From Gammaproteobacteria bacterium (GTDB taxonomy: Bacteria > Pseudomonadota > Gammaproteobacteria > Methylococcales > UBA2780), in assembly GCA_003646305.1 (NCBI GenBank), contig QNFJ01000009.1, positions 1 through 24,645 on the forward strand: 24,645 bases of DNA, written 5' to 3'. This document shows positions 14,788 to 23,762 of the stretch, one piece after another. The notes beneath the pieces were generated by a model. The model did no database searches, was not told the DNA's origin, and saw only the letters and a program-made list of their open reading frames with translations. Position numbers and translations under genes: made by a program. The number at the start of each line of letters is the position of its first letter. Within the stretch, counting starts at the first letter, position 1.

Positions 14788-16023
14788 TTAAAAATTACCC
14801 TGAAACCAACTCTTCATCTTCGCCAAAACCCCACTAAAACCTGACTTCACCGGCTCCATTCTCAATTCATGCGCGAGATTCTGCTGACCAAACAACAGCA
14901 AACCAACACCCGTTGCATAAATCGGATTTCTGATGATGTCCACCAGGCCAGAAACTCCGAATGGAGAGCCCAGCCGTACTGGCATATGAAAAACCTCTTC
15001 TGCTAACTCAACTAACCCTTCTACTTTTGAGCTCCCACCGGTCAAGACGATTCCGGCCGCAATCAACTCTTCAAACCCGCTACGTCTTAGCTCGGCCTGC
15101 ACAAGCATCATCAACTCTTCATAGCGAGGCTCTAATATTTCTGACAGGTTGTGCCTTGATATTTTTCGTGGCGGCCGATCACCTATACTCGGAACCTCAA
15201 TCAAATCCTCCTGGCTGGCCAGTTGAGTGAGCGCACAGGCATGCTTTATTTTGATCTCGTCCGCATGTTTAGTTGGAGTTCTCAGCGCCACCGCAACATC
15301 ATTCGTGACTTGATCCCCTGCAATTGGGATCACTGCTGTATGGCGAATTGAGCCTTCGGTAAAAATTGCCATGTCGGTTGTTCCGCCACCAATGTCAACG
15401 AGGCAAACACCCAGATCTTTCTCATCTTCTGTCAGTACCGAGCTGCTTGAAGCAAGCTGCTCCAGCACAACATCATCCACCTCCAACCCACACCTACGCA
15501 CACATTTAATAATATTCTGAGCCGCACTCACTGCACCCGTCACCATGTGCACACGCGCCTCAAGCCGTATACCAGCCATGCCTACCGGTTCTTTGATTCC
15601 TTCCTGACGATCGATAATGAATTCCTGCGGCAGAATATGAAGTATTTTTTGATCAGCAGGGATTGCAACTGCTCTCGCTGAATCGATCACCCGATCAACA
15701 TCTGCCTGCGAGACCTCTTTATCTTTAATTGCAACCACTCCATGGGAATTCAAGCTACTAATGTGGCTGCCTGCAATTCCTGCATAGACAGAATTGATCT
15801 GGCACCCGGCCATCAGTTCAGCCTCCTCCACAGCTCTTTGTATGGAGTGAACTGTCGACTCAAGATTGACAACGACACCTTTTTTCAAACCCCGAGATGG
15901 ATTTGAACCAATGCCAATTACCTCAATTACACCATCAGGCAGCACCTCACCAACGATTGCGGCAACCTTTGACGTTCCAATATCAAGCCCGACTATAATT
16001 TTACGTTCATCTTTCTTAGGCAT
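14788..16023 (-). CDS. ftsA: Cell-division actin homologue FtsA
   Basis: FtsA tethers FtsZ filaments to the inner membrane and signals to the septal synthase. The 411-residue protein has the actin-fold phosphate-1 loop GLDIGTSKVAAIVGE, the phosphate-2 loop VDIGGGTTDMAIF and the adenosine motif GIVLTGGSS. The 1C domain sits about residues 85-165. The C-terminus (LAKMKSWFQGNF) is a typical amphipathic membrane-targeting helix. The ATG at 16023 overlaps the ftsQ end by 8 nt, supporting coupled translation of ftsQ and ftsA. It directly precedes ftsZ. Confidence 0.99.
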   Translation of the reverse strand: MPKKDERKIIVGLDIGTSKVAAIVGEVLPDGVIEVIGIGSNPSRGLKKGVVVNLESTVHSIQRAVEEAELMAGCQINSVYAGIAGSHISSLNSHGVVAIKDKEVSQADVDRVIDSARAVAIPADQKILHILPQEFIIDRQEGIKEPVGMAGIRLEARVHMVTGAVSAAQNIIKCVRRCGLEVDDVVLEQLASSSSVLTEDEKDLGVCLVDIGGGTTDMAIFTEGSIRHTAVIPIAGDQVTNDVAVALRTPTKHADEIKIKHACALTQLASQEDLIEVPSIGDRPPRKISRHNLSEILEPRYEELMMLVQAELRRSGFEELIAAGIVLTGGSSKVEGLVELAEEVFHMPVRLGSPFGVSGLVDIIRNPIYATGVGLLLFGQQNLAHELRMEPVKSGFSGVLAKMKSWFQGNF

Positions 16024-16798
16024 TTTTCCTGTCCTGCAAAAAGCTATTCATTTCATCCTTCTTTAACTCAGTCTCTTTCCACCGCACTGCAAAGCCATTT
16101 GGGTAGCGCATATCAATACGAACAATCCTCTGAAGCCGCTCACTTCCCAATAACGAAACAGAACGAATCAGTCGGTCAAAAGCCAACGCGGGCTGGTCAC
16201 GTCCCAACAAAATCTCTGTTTCATTTTCCAGCTCGATCTGCCATGCCTGTCGATCTGTAACTCGAAAGGTTTTTATTTTCATCTCCTGTTTCATTAACGC
16301 ATCACTTATCTTTTCGAATTGCGCTAACAGCACCTTTTCCTGCCCCGCTTTACCAAACAGTTCTGGTAACGCTTTAGCTACCGTTCTACCTGCCGAGGCA
16401 AACCGCTCGCCTCGCCTGTTTAAATAACTACTCTTACCCCATTTCAAATAGGGCACCTGTTCCACTAAATTTATCTCAAGCGTGTCCGGCCACAGGCGCG
16501 CAATTCGAGCCGAATCAACCCAGGGGAGACTCTCGACAGCTTGACTGACTGCTTCCATATCTAGTGCCAGAAAACTTCTTTTCAATAAAGGCTCAATTTC
16601 GGTTTTAATTTCACCTCTGTCGATGTAACGCAGATCCCCTTCCACTCTTACAAATTTAATAGGCAACAGCTCTTCTTTGCCTAATTCAACAATTGCCAGA
16701 GTGACCAGTCCAGCAAATACGATCATTCCTATCACTACACTCAACAGCTTGACTGAAAGAGTCGAGTTACCTTCAGGAATAGCAAGTTTTTTAACCAT
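16016..16798 (-). CDS. ftsQ: Cell-division protein FtsQ
   Basis: FtsQ is a bitopic inner-membrane protein that recruits FtsB/FtsL and the later divisome. From the ATG at 16798 the protein has 260 residues: a short cytoplasmic tail, one membrane helix (about residues 16-37, VIGMIVFAGLVTLAIVEL), a POTRA domain starting IKFVRVEGDLRYI, and the FtsQ beta domain. I chose this ATG because AGAGGG (16812-16807) precedes it by 8 nt. An in-frame TTG at 16819 would place the start inside ddlB without such a site. It overlaps the ddlB stop by 8 nt and ftsA by 8 nt. Confidence 0.95.
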   Translation of the reverse strand: MVKKLAIPEGNSTLSVKLLSVVIGMIVFAGLVTLAIVELGKEELLPIKFVRVEGDLRYIDRGEIKTEIEPLLKRSFLALDMEAVSQAVESLPWVDSARIARLWPDTLEINLVEQVPYLKWGKSSYLNRRGERFASAGRTVAKALPELFGKAGQEKVLLAQFEKISDALMKQEMKIKTFRVTDRQAWQIELENETEILLGRDQPALAFDRLIRSVSLLGSERLQRIVRIDMRYPNGFAVRWKETELKKDEMNSFLQDRKNA

Positions 16799-17765
16799 CA
16801 CAACCACCCTCTGCTGCAAAACTACTTTCCAAAATCAACCAGGCAAGATCATCAAAAGAGATTCCCGCCGCATTTGCTGCCATTGGAACCAGACTATGGT
16901 CGGTCATCCCCGGAATGGTATTTACTTCGATCAACCAGGGCTTTCCCTGCTCGTCGACCATTAAATCAACACGCCCCCAACCACTGACAGAAAGTGCCTG
17001 ACAGGCTTTCACAGAAAGTAATTGCAGAGCCTCTTCAGTTTCTGATGGTAGGCCGCACGGACAGTGATATTGCGTTGAATCAGAAATATATTTTGCTTCA
17101 AAATCATAAAACTGGTTGTCCGTTTCCAGCCGAATAATGGGCAAGGCAGACTGCTGAATCACCGCGACGGTGTATTCCTTTCCTGTAATCCACTGCTCAG
17201 CAAATACTTCACATCCACATTGAGCGGCCAGCTTCCAGGCCTTGTCCAACTCTTCCGCATTCATCGCCATACTCATGCCGATGCTCGAACCCTCCTGAGC
17301 CGGCTTAACAATCACCGGAAAACCCAATAACGCCTCACAACGCTCCAAATCTTCAGGCCCCTCTATTTGTAACCAGGCTGGCGTCGCCAAACCGCAACCC
17401 AACCAGCAAAGCTTACTGCGCAGCTTGTCCATACTCAGCGCAGAACCCAGCACACCGCTTCCTGTAAATGGCAGACCCAACGTTTCTAACAGTCCTTGAA
17501 TCACACCATCTTCGCCACCTCTACCGTGGAGCATGTTAAATACTCGCGAGTAATCACCACCCATGAGCACTTTCAATGGCGCCTCGCCGATATCCAACGC
17601 GATAGCGTCAATACCATTTCTCAGCAGTGCTTCAAAAACTGCTTGACCACTTTTTAGTGAAACTTCTCTCTCAGCAGCAGTACCTCCCATCAATACCGCG
17701 ACACGACCAAACGCCTCCGGGTTCTGCACTGTTCGAATAAGGGCTTCTGACCGTTGATCAATCAT
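16791..17765 (-). CDS. ddlB: D-alanine--D-alanine ligase
   Basis: Ddl is an ATP-grasp enzyme that makes the D-Ala-D-Ala dipeptide added by MurF. From the ATG at 17765 the protein has 324 residues. Motifs seen are VLMGGTAAEREVSL, HGRGGEDGVIQG, the EGSSIGMS ATP-binding loop, and the metal/substrate region WGRVDLM with LIEVNTIPGMTDHSLVP. The start is set by GGAGGG at 17776-17771, five nt before the ATG; the open frame extends 30 codons further upstream, inside murB, but that part shows no family similarity. The start overlaps the murB stop by 8 nt. The name ddlB reflects its dcw location. Confidence 0.97.
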   Translation of the reverse strand: MIDQRSEALIRTVQNPEAFGRVAVLMGGTAAEREVSLKSGQAVFEALLRNGIDAIALDIGEAPLKVLMGGDYSRVFNMLHGRGGEDGVIQGLLETLGLPFTGSGVLGSALSMDKLRSKLCWLGCGLATPAWLQIEGPEDLERCEALLGFPVIVKPAQEGSSIGMSMAMNAEELDKAWKLAAQCGCEVFAEQWITGKEYTVAVIQQSALPIIRLETDNQFYDFEAKYISDSTQYHCPCGLPSETEEALQLLSVKACQALSVSGWGRVDLMVDEQGKPWLIEVNTIPGMTDHSLVPMAANAAGISFDDLAWLILESSFAAEGGCDG

Positions 17766-18672
17766 CTTCACCCTCCGGTTTTTCACCAACGATGCAGACT
17801 TCCGGGTGCAATTGTATTCCAGTCTCTTTCTCAACGATCTCTTTAACCAGCACAATCAACCGTTCAATATCATCGGCCGTTGCATCACCGCTATTAACAA
17901 TAAAGTTTGCGTGTTTTTCTGAAACCAGAGCCCCACCTATTACACGCCCCTTTAGACCGCACGATTCAATCAAACGTGCTGCATAATCGCCCTCAGGATT
18001 CCGAAAAACTGAACCGCAGCTCGGCTGCTTAGTCGGTTGTGTTGCTGCTCTGTGGGCAAGCAATTCTTTAACCCGGGCACGACTTTCGGCACCATCACCC
18101 GCTGAAAAATTCAGTACTGCGGATAAAAACCATTCATCTTTCGCACAATTAACCTGGCGATACCCAACATCAAATTCTTTTCGTTTCCGGAAAATCACTT
18201 CTCCATGGCTATTTGTCATATCGACCGATTCAACCGCAGCCCAGGTCTCTCCACCAAAGGCGCCTGCGTTCATGGCTAAAGCACCCCCCATTGTTCCAGG
18301 AATCCCTGCCAAAAACTCCGCACCTGTCAGCCCATTCTCTGAACAAAACCGGGCCACATGTGCGCAGGCAACACCAGCCTCTACATAGAGGCGTCCATCC
18401 TCCCGCAGATACAGTTCATTCAATCGTCCACGAGTGTATATAACCGTCCCTCTGATTCCACCATCACGAACCAAAAGATTACTTCCAAGCCCAATCCAGT
18501 AAACAGCTTCATTTGCGGGCAAGCTCTTTAAAAAATGCAACAGATCATCCCGGTCGCCTGGACGATAAAACCGGTCTGCGGAGCCACCCACACGCCAGGA
18601 TGTGTACCGAGCTAACAGTTCATCCTTTCGCAAGTCACCCTGCAGATCAGTTTTTTGTTCCGCGACCGTCAT
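17758..18672 (-). CDS. murB: UDP-N-acetylenolpyruvoylglucosamine reductase (short, type II MurB)
   Basis: MurB is the FAD-dependent reductase that turns UDP-GlcNAc-enolpyruvate into UDP-MurNAc. The 304-residue protein shows the FAD-binding SWRVGGSADRFYRP segment, GLGSNLLVRDGG, AGIPGTMGGALAMNAGAFG, the catalytic-serine motif SCGSVFRNP and a C-terminal VCIVGE. Its length and the absence of the extra loop found in the longer E. coli enzyme indicate the type II (Staphylococcus-like) form. It starts 5 nt after murC, with AAGGAG in the murC end upstream, and overlaps ddlB. It supplies UDP-MurNAc in parallel to AmgK/MurU recycling. Confidence 0.97.
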   Translation of the reverse strand: MTVAEQKTDLQGDLRKDELLARYTSWRVGGSADRFYRPGDRDDLLHFLKSLPANEAVYWIGLGSNLLVRDGGIRGTVIYTRGRLNELYLREDGRLYVEAGVACAHVARFCSENGLTGAEFLAGIPGTMGGALAMNAGAFGGETWAAVESVDMTNSHGEVIFRKRKEFDVGYRQVNCAKDEWFLSAVLNFSAGDGAESRARVKELLAHRAATQPTKQPSCGSVFRNPEGDYAARLIESCGLKGRVIGGALVSEKHANFIVNSGDATADDIERLIVLVKEIVEKETGIQLHPEVCIVGEKPEGEDD

Positions 18673-18677
18673 AATCT

Positions 18678-20123
18678 CTACAGAGCTCCTTTCTGAACTT
18701 TAAGCTGTTCAATCAAATTGGCAGATATTTGGCCCACATTACCGGCTCCCATCGTGATCAAAATATCATTGGGCTGCAGCACACCAGGCAGCACCTCAAC
18801 AAGCTCCGAGGCTTCTTCAATAAAGACCGGATCAACCTGGCCACGCGCACGAATCGCTCGAGCTAAAGAGCGCCCATCTGCGCCAGAGATCTTCTCTTCT
18901 CCCGCCGAATAAATATCCAGCAGCAATAGCACATCAGCGCTCGACAGAACATGAACAAAATCCTCAAACAAATCACGTGTGCGGCTATAACGATGTGGCT
19001 GAAAGATCAATACCAGACGTCTTTCTGGCCAGCCATTCTTGACCGCTTCTAATGTTGCTGCCACTTCAGTTGGATGATGCCCATAATCATCAATCAGCAA
19101 AACTTCTCCATCATCTAATTGAATCAATCCATTTTCCTGAAAGCGCCTTCCGATTCCTTTGAACTCTGCAAGTGCCTTGACGATCGCCTTATCTGAAACA
19201 GCCAGTTCTGTCGCAACTGCGATCGCTGCCAACGCATTCTGAACGTTATGTTTACCCGGCAAATTGAGTGTCACCTGTAATGACTGCTCTGCCCCTTTAC
19301 GCTCCACAGAAAAGTGCGTCTGGAAACCTTCCTGCACAATATCTTTCGCTCGAATATCCGCCTTTTCGGTAAAACCGTACGTTCTGACTGGTTTTGAGAT
19401 TTCTGCCAAAACTTCATTGACTCCTGGGTCATCGAGACAGAGGATAGCCAGCCCATAAAATGGCACATGATGCAGAAACTCCAGAAATGCACTTTTTAAC
19501 TGCTGATAGTCGCCACCATAGGTTTCCATATGGTCCTGATCAATATTCGTTACGATCGCCATCATAGGCTGCAAATAGAGGAATGAAGCATCACTCTCAT
19601 CCGCTTCTGCCACCAAATAGGCACTCTCTCCCAAACGAGCATTGGTACCCGCACTATTTAATCGGCCACCAATCACGAAGGTTGGGTCCAGTCCACCTTC
19701 TGCCAAAATACTGGCTGTCAGGCTCGTTGTTGTTGTTTTTCCATGCGTCCCTGCCACAGCAATACCAAACCGGAAACGCATTAGCTCCGCAAGCATTTCG
19801 GCCCGCGGAATAATCGGGATTCTTCGCGCACGCGCCTCGTTAACCTCAACATTCTCTTTATCAACCGCCGTTGAGGTAACGACCACGTCCACATCAATCA
19901 CATGCGATGCTTCATGCCCAATACGAATCGTTGCCCCCAATGAAGCAAGCCGCTGTGTCATCGCCCCTTCGCGTAGATCTGAGCCTGAAACCTCATATCC
20001 CAAATTAATCAGAACTTCCGCAATCCCGCTCATGCCGGCACCACCAATGCCGATCAGGTGGATTTTGCGGACATGCCCCAGACCATACTGGCCCGCTCTT
20101 ATTTTTTGTTCTGTTGTATGCAT
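18678..20123 (-). CDS. murC: UDP-N-acetylmuramate--L-alanine ligase
   Basis: MurC adds the first stem residue, L-alanine, to UDP-MurNAc. The 481-residue ligase has the N-terminal Rossmann motif HLIGIGGAGMSGIAEVL, the ATP-binding GTHGKTTTTSL loop, the central EADESDASFL and NIDQDHM motifs, and the C-terminal IDDYGHHPTEVAATL and FQPHRYSRT motifs. Length is close to the family norm of 460-490. The ATG at 20123 shares a base with the murG stop (TAATG), and the murG end supplies a GAAGAGG ribosome binding site. Position between murG and murB is the standard dcw order. Confidence 0.98.
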   Translation of the reverse strand: MHTTEQKIRAGQYGLGHVRKIHLIGIGGAGMSGIAEVLINLGYEVSGSDLREGAMTQRLASLGATIRIGHEASHVIDVDVVVTSTAVDKENVEVNEARARRIPIIPRAEMLAELMRFRFGIAVAGTHGKTTTTSLTASILAEGGLDPTFVIGGRLNSAGTNARLGESAYLVAEADESDASFLYLQPMMAIVTNIDQDHMETYGGDYQQLKSAFLEFLHHVPFYGLAILCLDDPGVNEVLAEISKPVRTYGFTEKADIRAKDIVQEGFQTHFSVERKGAEQSLQVTLNLPGKHNVQNALAAIAVATELAVSDKAIVKALAEFKGIGRRFQENGLIQLDDGEVLLIDDYGHHPTEVAATLEAVKNGWPERRLVLIFQPHRYSRTRDLFEDFVHVLSSADVLLLLDIYSAGEEKISGADGRSLARAIRARGQVDPVFIEEASELVEVLPGVLQPNDILITMGAGNVGQISANLIEQLKVQKGAL

Positions 20124-21199
20124 TAATTCGCCTCTTCAATGCAGATTGAAGCAACATTAACCGTTGCCTCCATTGAGGCCATCTCTCCTGCTCGAACGGC
20201 CATCCCCGACAATATTTCTCGATCTGACATTAACTGCTCCAACATAGATGCCAGTTTCTCTGCCCTAAAATCTTGTTGTGGCATTAAAATCGCCGCCTCT
20301 GCATCAGCCAGATAACGGGCATTAGCTGTTTGATGATCGTCAATCGCATGAGGCAGCGGTACAAAAATAGCGGGTAAGCCAGCTGCTGCCACTTCACTAA
20401 CCGTCATCGCGCCCGCTCGACAAATCACAAGATCAGCCCACTGATACTGTTTTGCCATATCGTCGATAAAGGGGAGCACCTCAACATTCACCTTAACCTT
20501 ATCGTAAGCTGCCTTCGCCAACGACACTGTCCTCTCCCCACTTTGATGAACGACCGCCAGACGACTCAAGTCATTCAGTTTATTGAGTGCTGCAGGTACA
20601 GTCTCATTGAGTATGGCCGCACCCAGGCTGCCACCAATAACAAGCAGGTTAAATTTATCTGTTGATGATTTTGGTTCTTTTTTTACCGTCGAAACTAGCT
20701 CAATCTCTTTGCGCAGCGGGTTTCCTGTGCTAACGGCGCGCACCTCTTTTTTGAAACTTCCGGGGAAAGCCTCCAATACTCTCGTTGCAACTTTAGCCAG
20801 TAGTCTGTTCGTTGTTCCAGGGATGCGGTTTTGCTCATGAATCACCAGTGGGCAACCATTTAACCGAGCCATCAAACCGCCGGGCCCTGCCACAAAGCCT
20901 CCTAATCCCAGGACAACATTTGGTTTACGTTTTCTGATTATTTCAGCCGCCTGCCAACAGGCTTTAAATAGCATAAAAGGAGCGAGCAACAGTGCCATCA
21001 CACCCTTCCCCCGTAGGCCACTAACCGATAGCCATTCGATATCAAATCCAGCCGCCGGAACGACTCGAGCCTCAAGCCCTCTCTTTGTTCCAAGCCATGT
21101 CACTTGATGACCTTGCTCCCGCAAACAGGTGGCAACTGCCAAAGCTGGGAAAATATGTCCACCTGTTCCGCCCGCCATGATCATCACTCTCTTACTCAT
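20123..21199 (-). CDS. murG: Lipid II synthase MurG (GlcNAc transferase)
   Basis: MurG is a peripheral inner-membrane GT-B glycosyltransferase that adds GlcNAc to lipid I, giving lipid II. The 358-residue protein shows the first glycine-rich loop MAGGTGGHIFPALAVA, the second loop GLGGFVAGPGG, HEQNRIPGTTNRLL, the third loop GGSLGAAILNE, and the UDP-GlcNAc-binding CRAGAMTVSEVAAAGLPA segment with PLPHAIDDHQ after it. The start overlaps the ftsW stop as ATGA, and GGGAGG inside the ftsW end lies 9 nt before the ATG. Confidence 0.98.
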   Translation of the reverse strand: MSKRVMIMAGGTGGHIFPALAVATCLREQGHQVTWLGTKRGLEARVVPAAGFDIEWLSVSGLRGKGVMALLLAPFMLFKACWQAAEIIRKRKPNVVLGLGGFVAGPGGLMARLNGCPLVIHEQNRIPGTTNRLLAKVATRVLEAFPGSFKKEVRAVSTGNPLRKEIELVSTVKKEPKSSTDKFNLLVIGGSLGAAILNETVPAALNKLNDLSRLAVVHQSGERTVSLAKAAYDKVKVNVEVLPFIDDMAKQYQWADLVICRAGAMTVSEVAAAGLPAIFVPLPHAIDDHQTANARYLADAEAAILMPQQDFRAEKLASMLEQLMSDREILSGMAVRAGEMASMEATVNVASICIEEAN

Positions 21200-22374
21200 G
21201 TCTGCAAGCCTCCCTCTTTGTTACAGCTTGCTTCGTGATGAACTCTCTGCAGCAACGCAACGGCTACACACATTATAATCATGCTACTTCCGCCATAGCT
21301 CATTAGCGGCAGTGTTAGACCTTTAGTCGGCAAAGCACCCATATTGACACCAATATTGATAAACGCCTGCAACGCAAACCAAATACCAATTCCATAGGCA
21401 AGAAAGGCAGAAAACTGGTTGCCCATTTTTTCCGCTTTTAGCCCTGTGCGGAAAGCACGCCAGATAAACAATCCAAAAAGCACAATAACGGTTACTGAAC
21501 CCATAAAACCAAGCTCTTCACCAATCACGGCAAAAAGGAAATCAGTGTGGCCTTCTGGGAGGTAAAACAGCTTCTGAACTCCGCCCCCTAATCCGACACC
21601 ACTCCATTCACCTGTTCCAAGTGCAATTAAAGATTGAGTTAGTTGATACCCACTCCCTAATGGATCTTCCCACGGGTTCATGAAAGCGGTCACTCGCTGC
21701 ATCCGGTAAGGCGAAATGATCACTAACAACACAGCCGTTAATGCCAGAAAGAGTCCTAACAGTACGAATTGCCATAACCGAGCACCTGCTAAAAACATCA
21801 TCAACAAGGCACACATAACAATCACCGCTGCCGACCCAAAATCGGGTTGCTGCAGCAGCAAGCCGCAAGCAAAGGCCATCAGGAACAGCGGTCTAATCAT
21901 TCCCTTTACCGAGGTCTGAACGGTATCGGTATGGCGGACTAAATAACCTGCCGTGTAGATTAGTGAAATCAACTTAATCATTTCTGCTACCTGCAAACGG
22001 AAACCCCCTATTGCAAGCCAGCGGACACTGCCATTCACCTTGGCACCCAATCCTGGAATGAGCACCAAAAGCAATAAGACTAAACCGGCAATAAAGAGCC
22101 ACTGCCCTGTTTTTTCCCAGAACTGAAGCGGTATAAAGAATACAGCCCCAGCAATAGCCAATCCGAGCGAGATATGAATCAGTTGGCGCAACGGATAATA
22201 GAAAGCCTCACCGACCATTTTCTCACCAAGATGCAATGAGGCTGATGTCATCATCACAAAGCCGAATAGAAGCAGCGTAACTGAAACAAGCATCAGTGTT
22301 TTATCCAGATGAAATCGCACTCCGCGCGGCTTCTCAGCGACCATTAGGCGAGCTTGCTCCATAACTGCACTCAT
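21196..22374 (-). CDS. ftsW: Septal SEDS peptidoglycan polymerase FtsW
   Basis: FtsW polymerises lipid II at the septum together with FtsI. The 392-residue protein has a cytoplasmic N-tail and about ten hydrophobic segments starting near residue 27. SEDS signatures are visible: WLAIGGFRLQVAEMIKL, LLLQQPDFGSA, GSGYQLTQSLIALGTGEWSG, LPEGHTDFLFAVIGEELG and the C-terminal GLTLPLMSYGGSSM. The start at 22374 overlaps the murD stop as ATGA, and GGAGGGG in the murD end lies 8 nt upstream. Location between murD and murG indicates FtsW, not RodA. Confidence 0.97.
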   Translation of the reverse strand: MSAVMEQARLMVAEKPRGVRFHLDKTLMLVSVTLLLFGFVMMTSASLHLGEKMVGEAFYYPLRQLIHISLGLAIAGAVFFIPLQFWEKTGQWLFIAGLVLLLLVLIPGLGAKVNGSVRWLAIGGFRLQVAEMIKLISLIYTAGYLVRHTDTVQTSVKGMIRPLFLMAFACGLLLQQPDFGSAAVIVMCALLMMFLAGARLWQFVLLGLFLALTAVLLVIISPYRMQRVTAFMNPWEDPLGSGYQLTQSLIALGTGEWSGVGLGGGVQKLFYLPEGHTDFLFAVIGEELGFMGSVTVIVLFGLFIWRAFRTGLKAEKMGNQFSAFLAYGIGIWFALQAFINIGVNMGALPTKGLTLPLMSYGGSSMIIMCVAVALLQRVHHEASCNKEGGLQT

Positions 22375-23753
22375 CGGACTAGCCCCTCCACCGCTTCAAC
22401 AAAACGATTACCACGCGCCTGGTAACTGCTGTATTGGTCCAGGCTGGCACAAGCTGGAGACAACAGCACCGTATCACCCACTTCAGCTAATTCCGCAGCA
22501 CTTAATACCGCTTCATGCATATCGGCAACATTTATCACCTCCGTCACAGGTGATAAAATTTGAGCCATTTTTTTAGCATCCTTTCCCGTCAATATCGCAG
22601 CCTTAACTCTACCTCTAACCACCTCGACTAGCGGGCTAAAATCGGCACCTTTCCCATCCCCTCCTGCAATCAAAACCACTTTTCCGGATAGTCCATCTAA
22701 CGCTGCCTGGCAGGCACCAACATTGGTTGCTTTGGAATCATTGATCCATTCCACACCATCAATTTCAGCTACCCACTGCATCCGGTGATCGAGCCCTTTG
22801 AATTCGGATAACACCGCCAACATCGGCTGCATTGGCAATCCGACTGATTCGCCCAGTGCCAAAGCGGCTAGCGCATTCGCCTGGTTGTGATGTCCTTTAA
22901 TTTTTAACTTTCTTACCGGCAATAGAAACTGCTCATCTTTAAAGAACCAACTCTCCCCTTCAAACTCCGCAATTCCATAATGACCCGCTTCAGGCTTGCT
23001 CAATCCAAATGTAATGATCGACCTGTCAGCAAGGCCCATTGCCATGACCTGGGGATCATCACGATTCAGAACCATCACACCCGTTCCGTTAAAAACTCTT
23101 TTTTTAGAATCAAGATAGCCTCCAAAACCGACATACCGATCTAGATGGTCTTCAGTTACATTCAAAACCGTCGCTACTTTTGCGTCCAAAAGCTCACAGC
23201 TATCTAGTTGAAAGCTGGATAATTCGAGAACATACAAATCGATATTTTGCTCTCTTAACAGATCGAGCGCAGGGCGTCCTAAGTTCCCGCCCACAGCAAC
23301 TTTGCGGCCGCTTTTCTCCGCCATTAAACCCACCAGAGTAGTGACCGTACTTTTCCCATTCGAACCTGTTATCGCAATAACAGGCTCATTTATCTGGCAG
23401 AAAAAAAGATCAATATCGCCCAGAACTACTTTCCCGGCTGCTCGTGCCGCAACCAATTCAGGCAAATCAAGCGAGACACCGGGGCTCACAACAATATGCG
23501 TCGCCCGATCAAAGAATTCTGCACTGAAATCGCCAGCTGACAAATCAGAGGAAGACAACAAGGACTGCAATGCTTCCAGCTCAGGCGGGTTTTTACGGCT
23601 ATCCACAACCATCACTCTAATCGCCTGCGCCGCCAAAAAGTGCGCAACAGAAAGACCTGTCGCACCCATTCCAACGACAAGTACGCTCGCATCCTCCCGG
23701 TCCATACCGGGATAGATTTGATCTGTTTCAGTGATTAATTGTGAACAATTCAT
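22371..23753 (-). CDS. murD: UDP-N-acetylmuramoyl-L-alanine--D-glutamate ligase
   Basis: MurD adds D-glutamate to UDP-MurNAc-L-Ala. The 460-residue ligase shows the N-terminal nucleotide-fold motif VLVVGMGATGLSVAHFL (near residue 24), the ATP loop GSNGKSTVTTLVG, the ELSSFQLD and NVTEDHLDRY motifs, NDSKATNVGA, and SPACASLDQYSSYQARGN close to the C-terminus. The ATG at 23753 lies 9 nt after mraY but has no obvious Shine-Dalgarno; an internal ATG at 23705 just before the conserved domain is an alternative start. The roughly 20-residue N-terminal extension is therefore uncertain. Confidence 0.97.
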   Translation of the reverse strand: MNCSQLITETDQIYPGMDREDASVLVVGMGATGLSVAHFLAAQAIRVMVVDSRKNPPELEALQSLLSSSDLSAGDFSAEFFDRATHIVVSPGVSLDLPELVAARAAGKVVLGDIDLFFCQINEPVIAITGSNGKSTVTTLVGLMAEKSGRKVAVGGNLGRPALDLLREQNIDLYVLELSSFQLDSCELLDAKVATVLNVTEDHLDRYVGFGGYLDSKKRVFNGTGVMVLNRDDPQVMAMGLADRSIITFGLSKPEAGHYGIAEFEGESWFFKDEQFLLPVRKLKIKGHHNQANALAALALGESVGLPMQPMLAVLSEFKGLDHRMQWVAEIDGVEWINDSKATNVGACQAALDGLSGKVVLIAGGDGKGADFSPLVEVVRGRVKAAILTGKDAKKMAQILSPVTEVINVADMHEAVLSAAELAEVGDTVLLSPACASLDQYSSYQARGNRFVEAVEGLVR

Positions 23754-23762
23754 TATTCGTAC

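Noticed and set aside
16799..16819. TTG start extending FtsQ by seven residues
   Set aside because: The ATG at 16798 has AGAGGG at good spacing; the TTG has no site and lies deeper inside ddlB.
17766..17855. Thirty-codon N-terminal extension of Ddl inside murB
   Set aside because: The Arg/Lys-rich extension does not match the family, and GGAGGG directly precedes the ATG at 17765.
19642..20160. A 172-codon open frame opposite murC
   Set aside because: Fully antisense to conserved murC, low-complexity Pro/Ser/Arg-rich translation, no plausible ribosome binding site.
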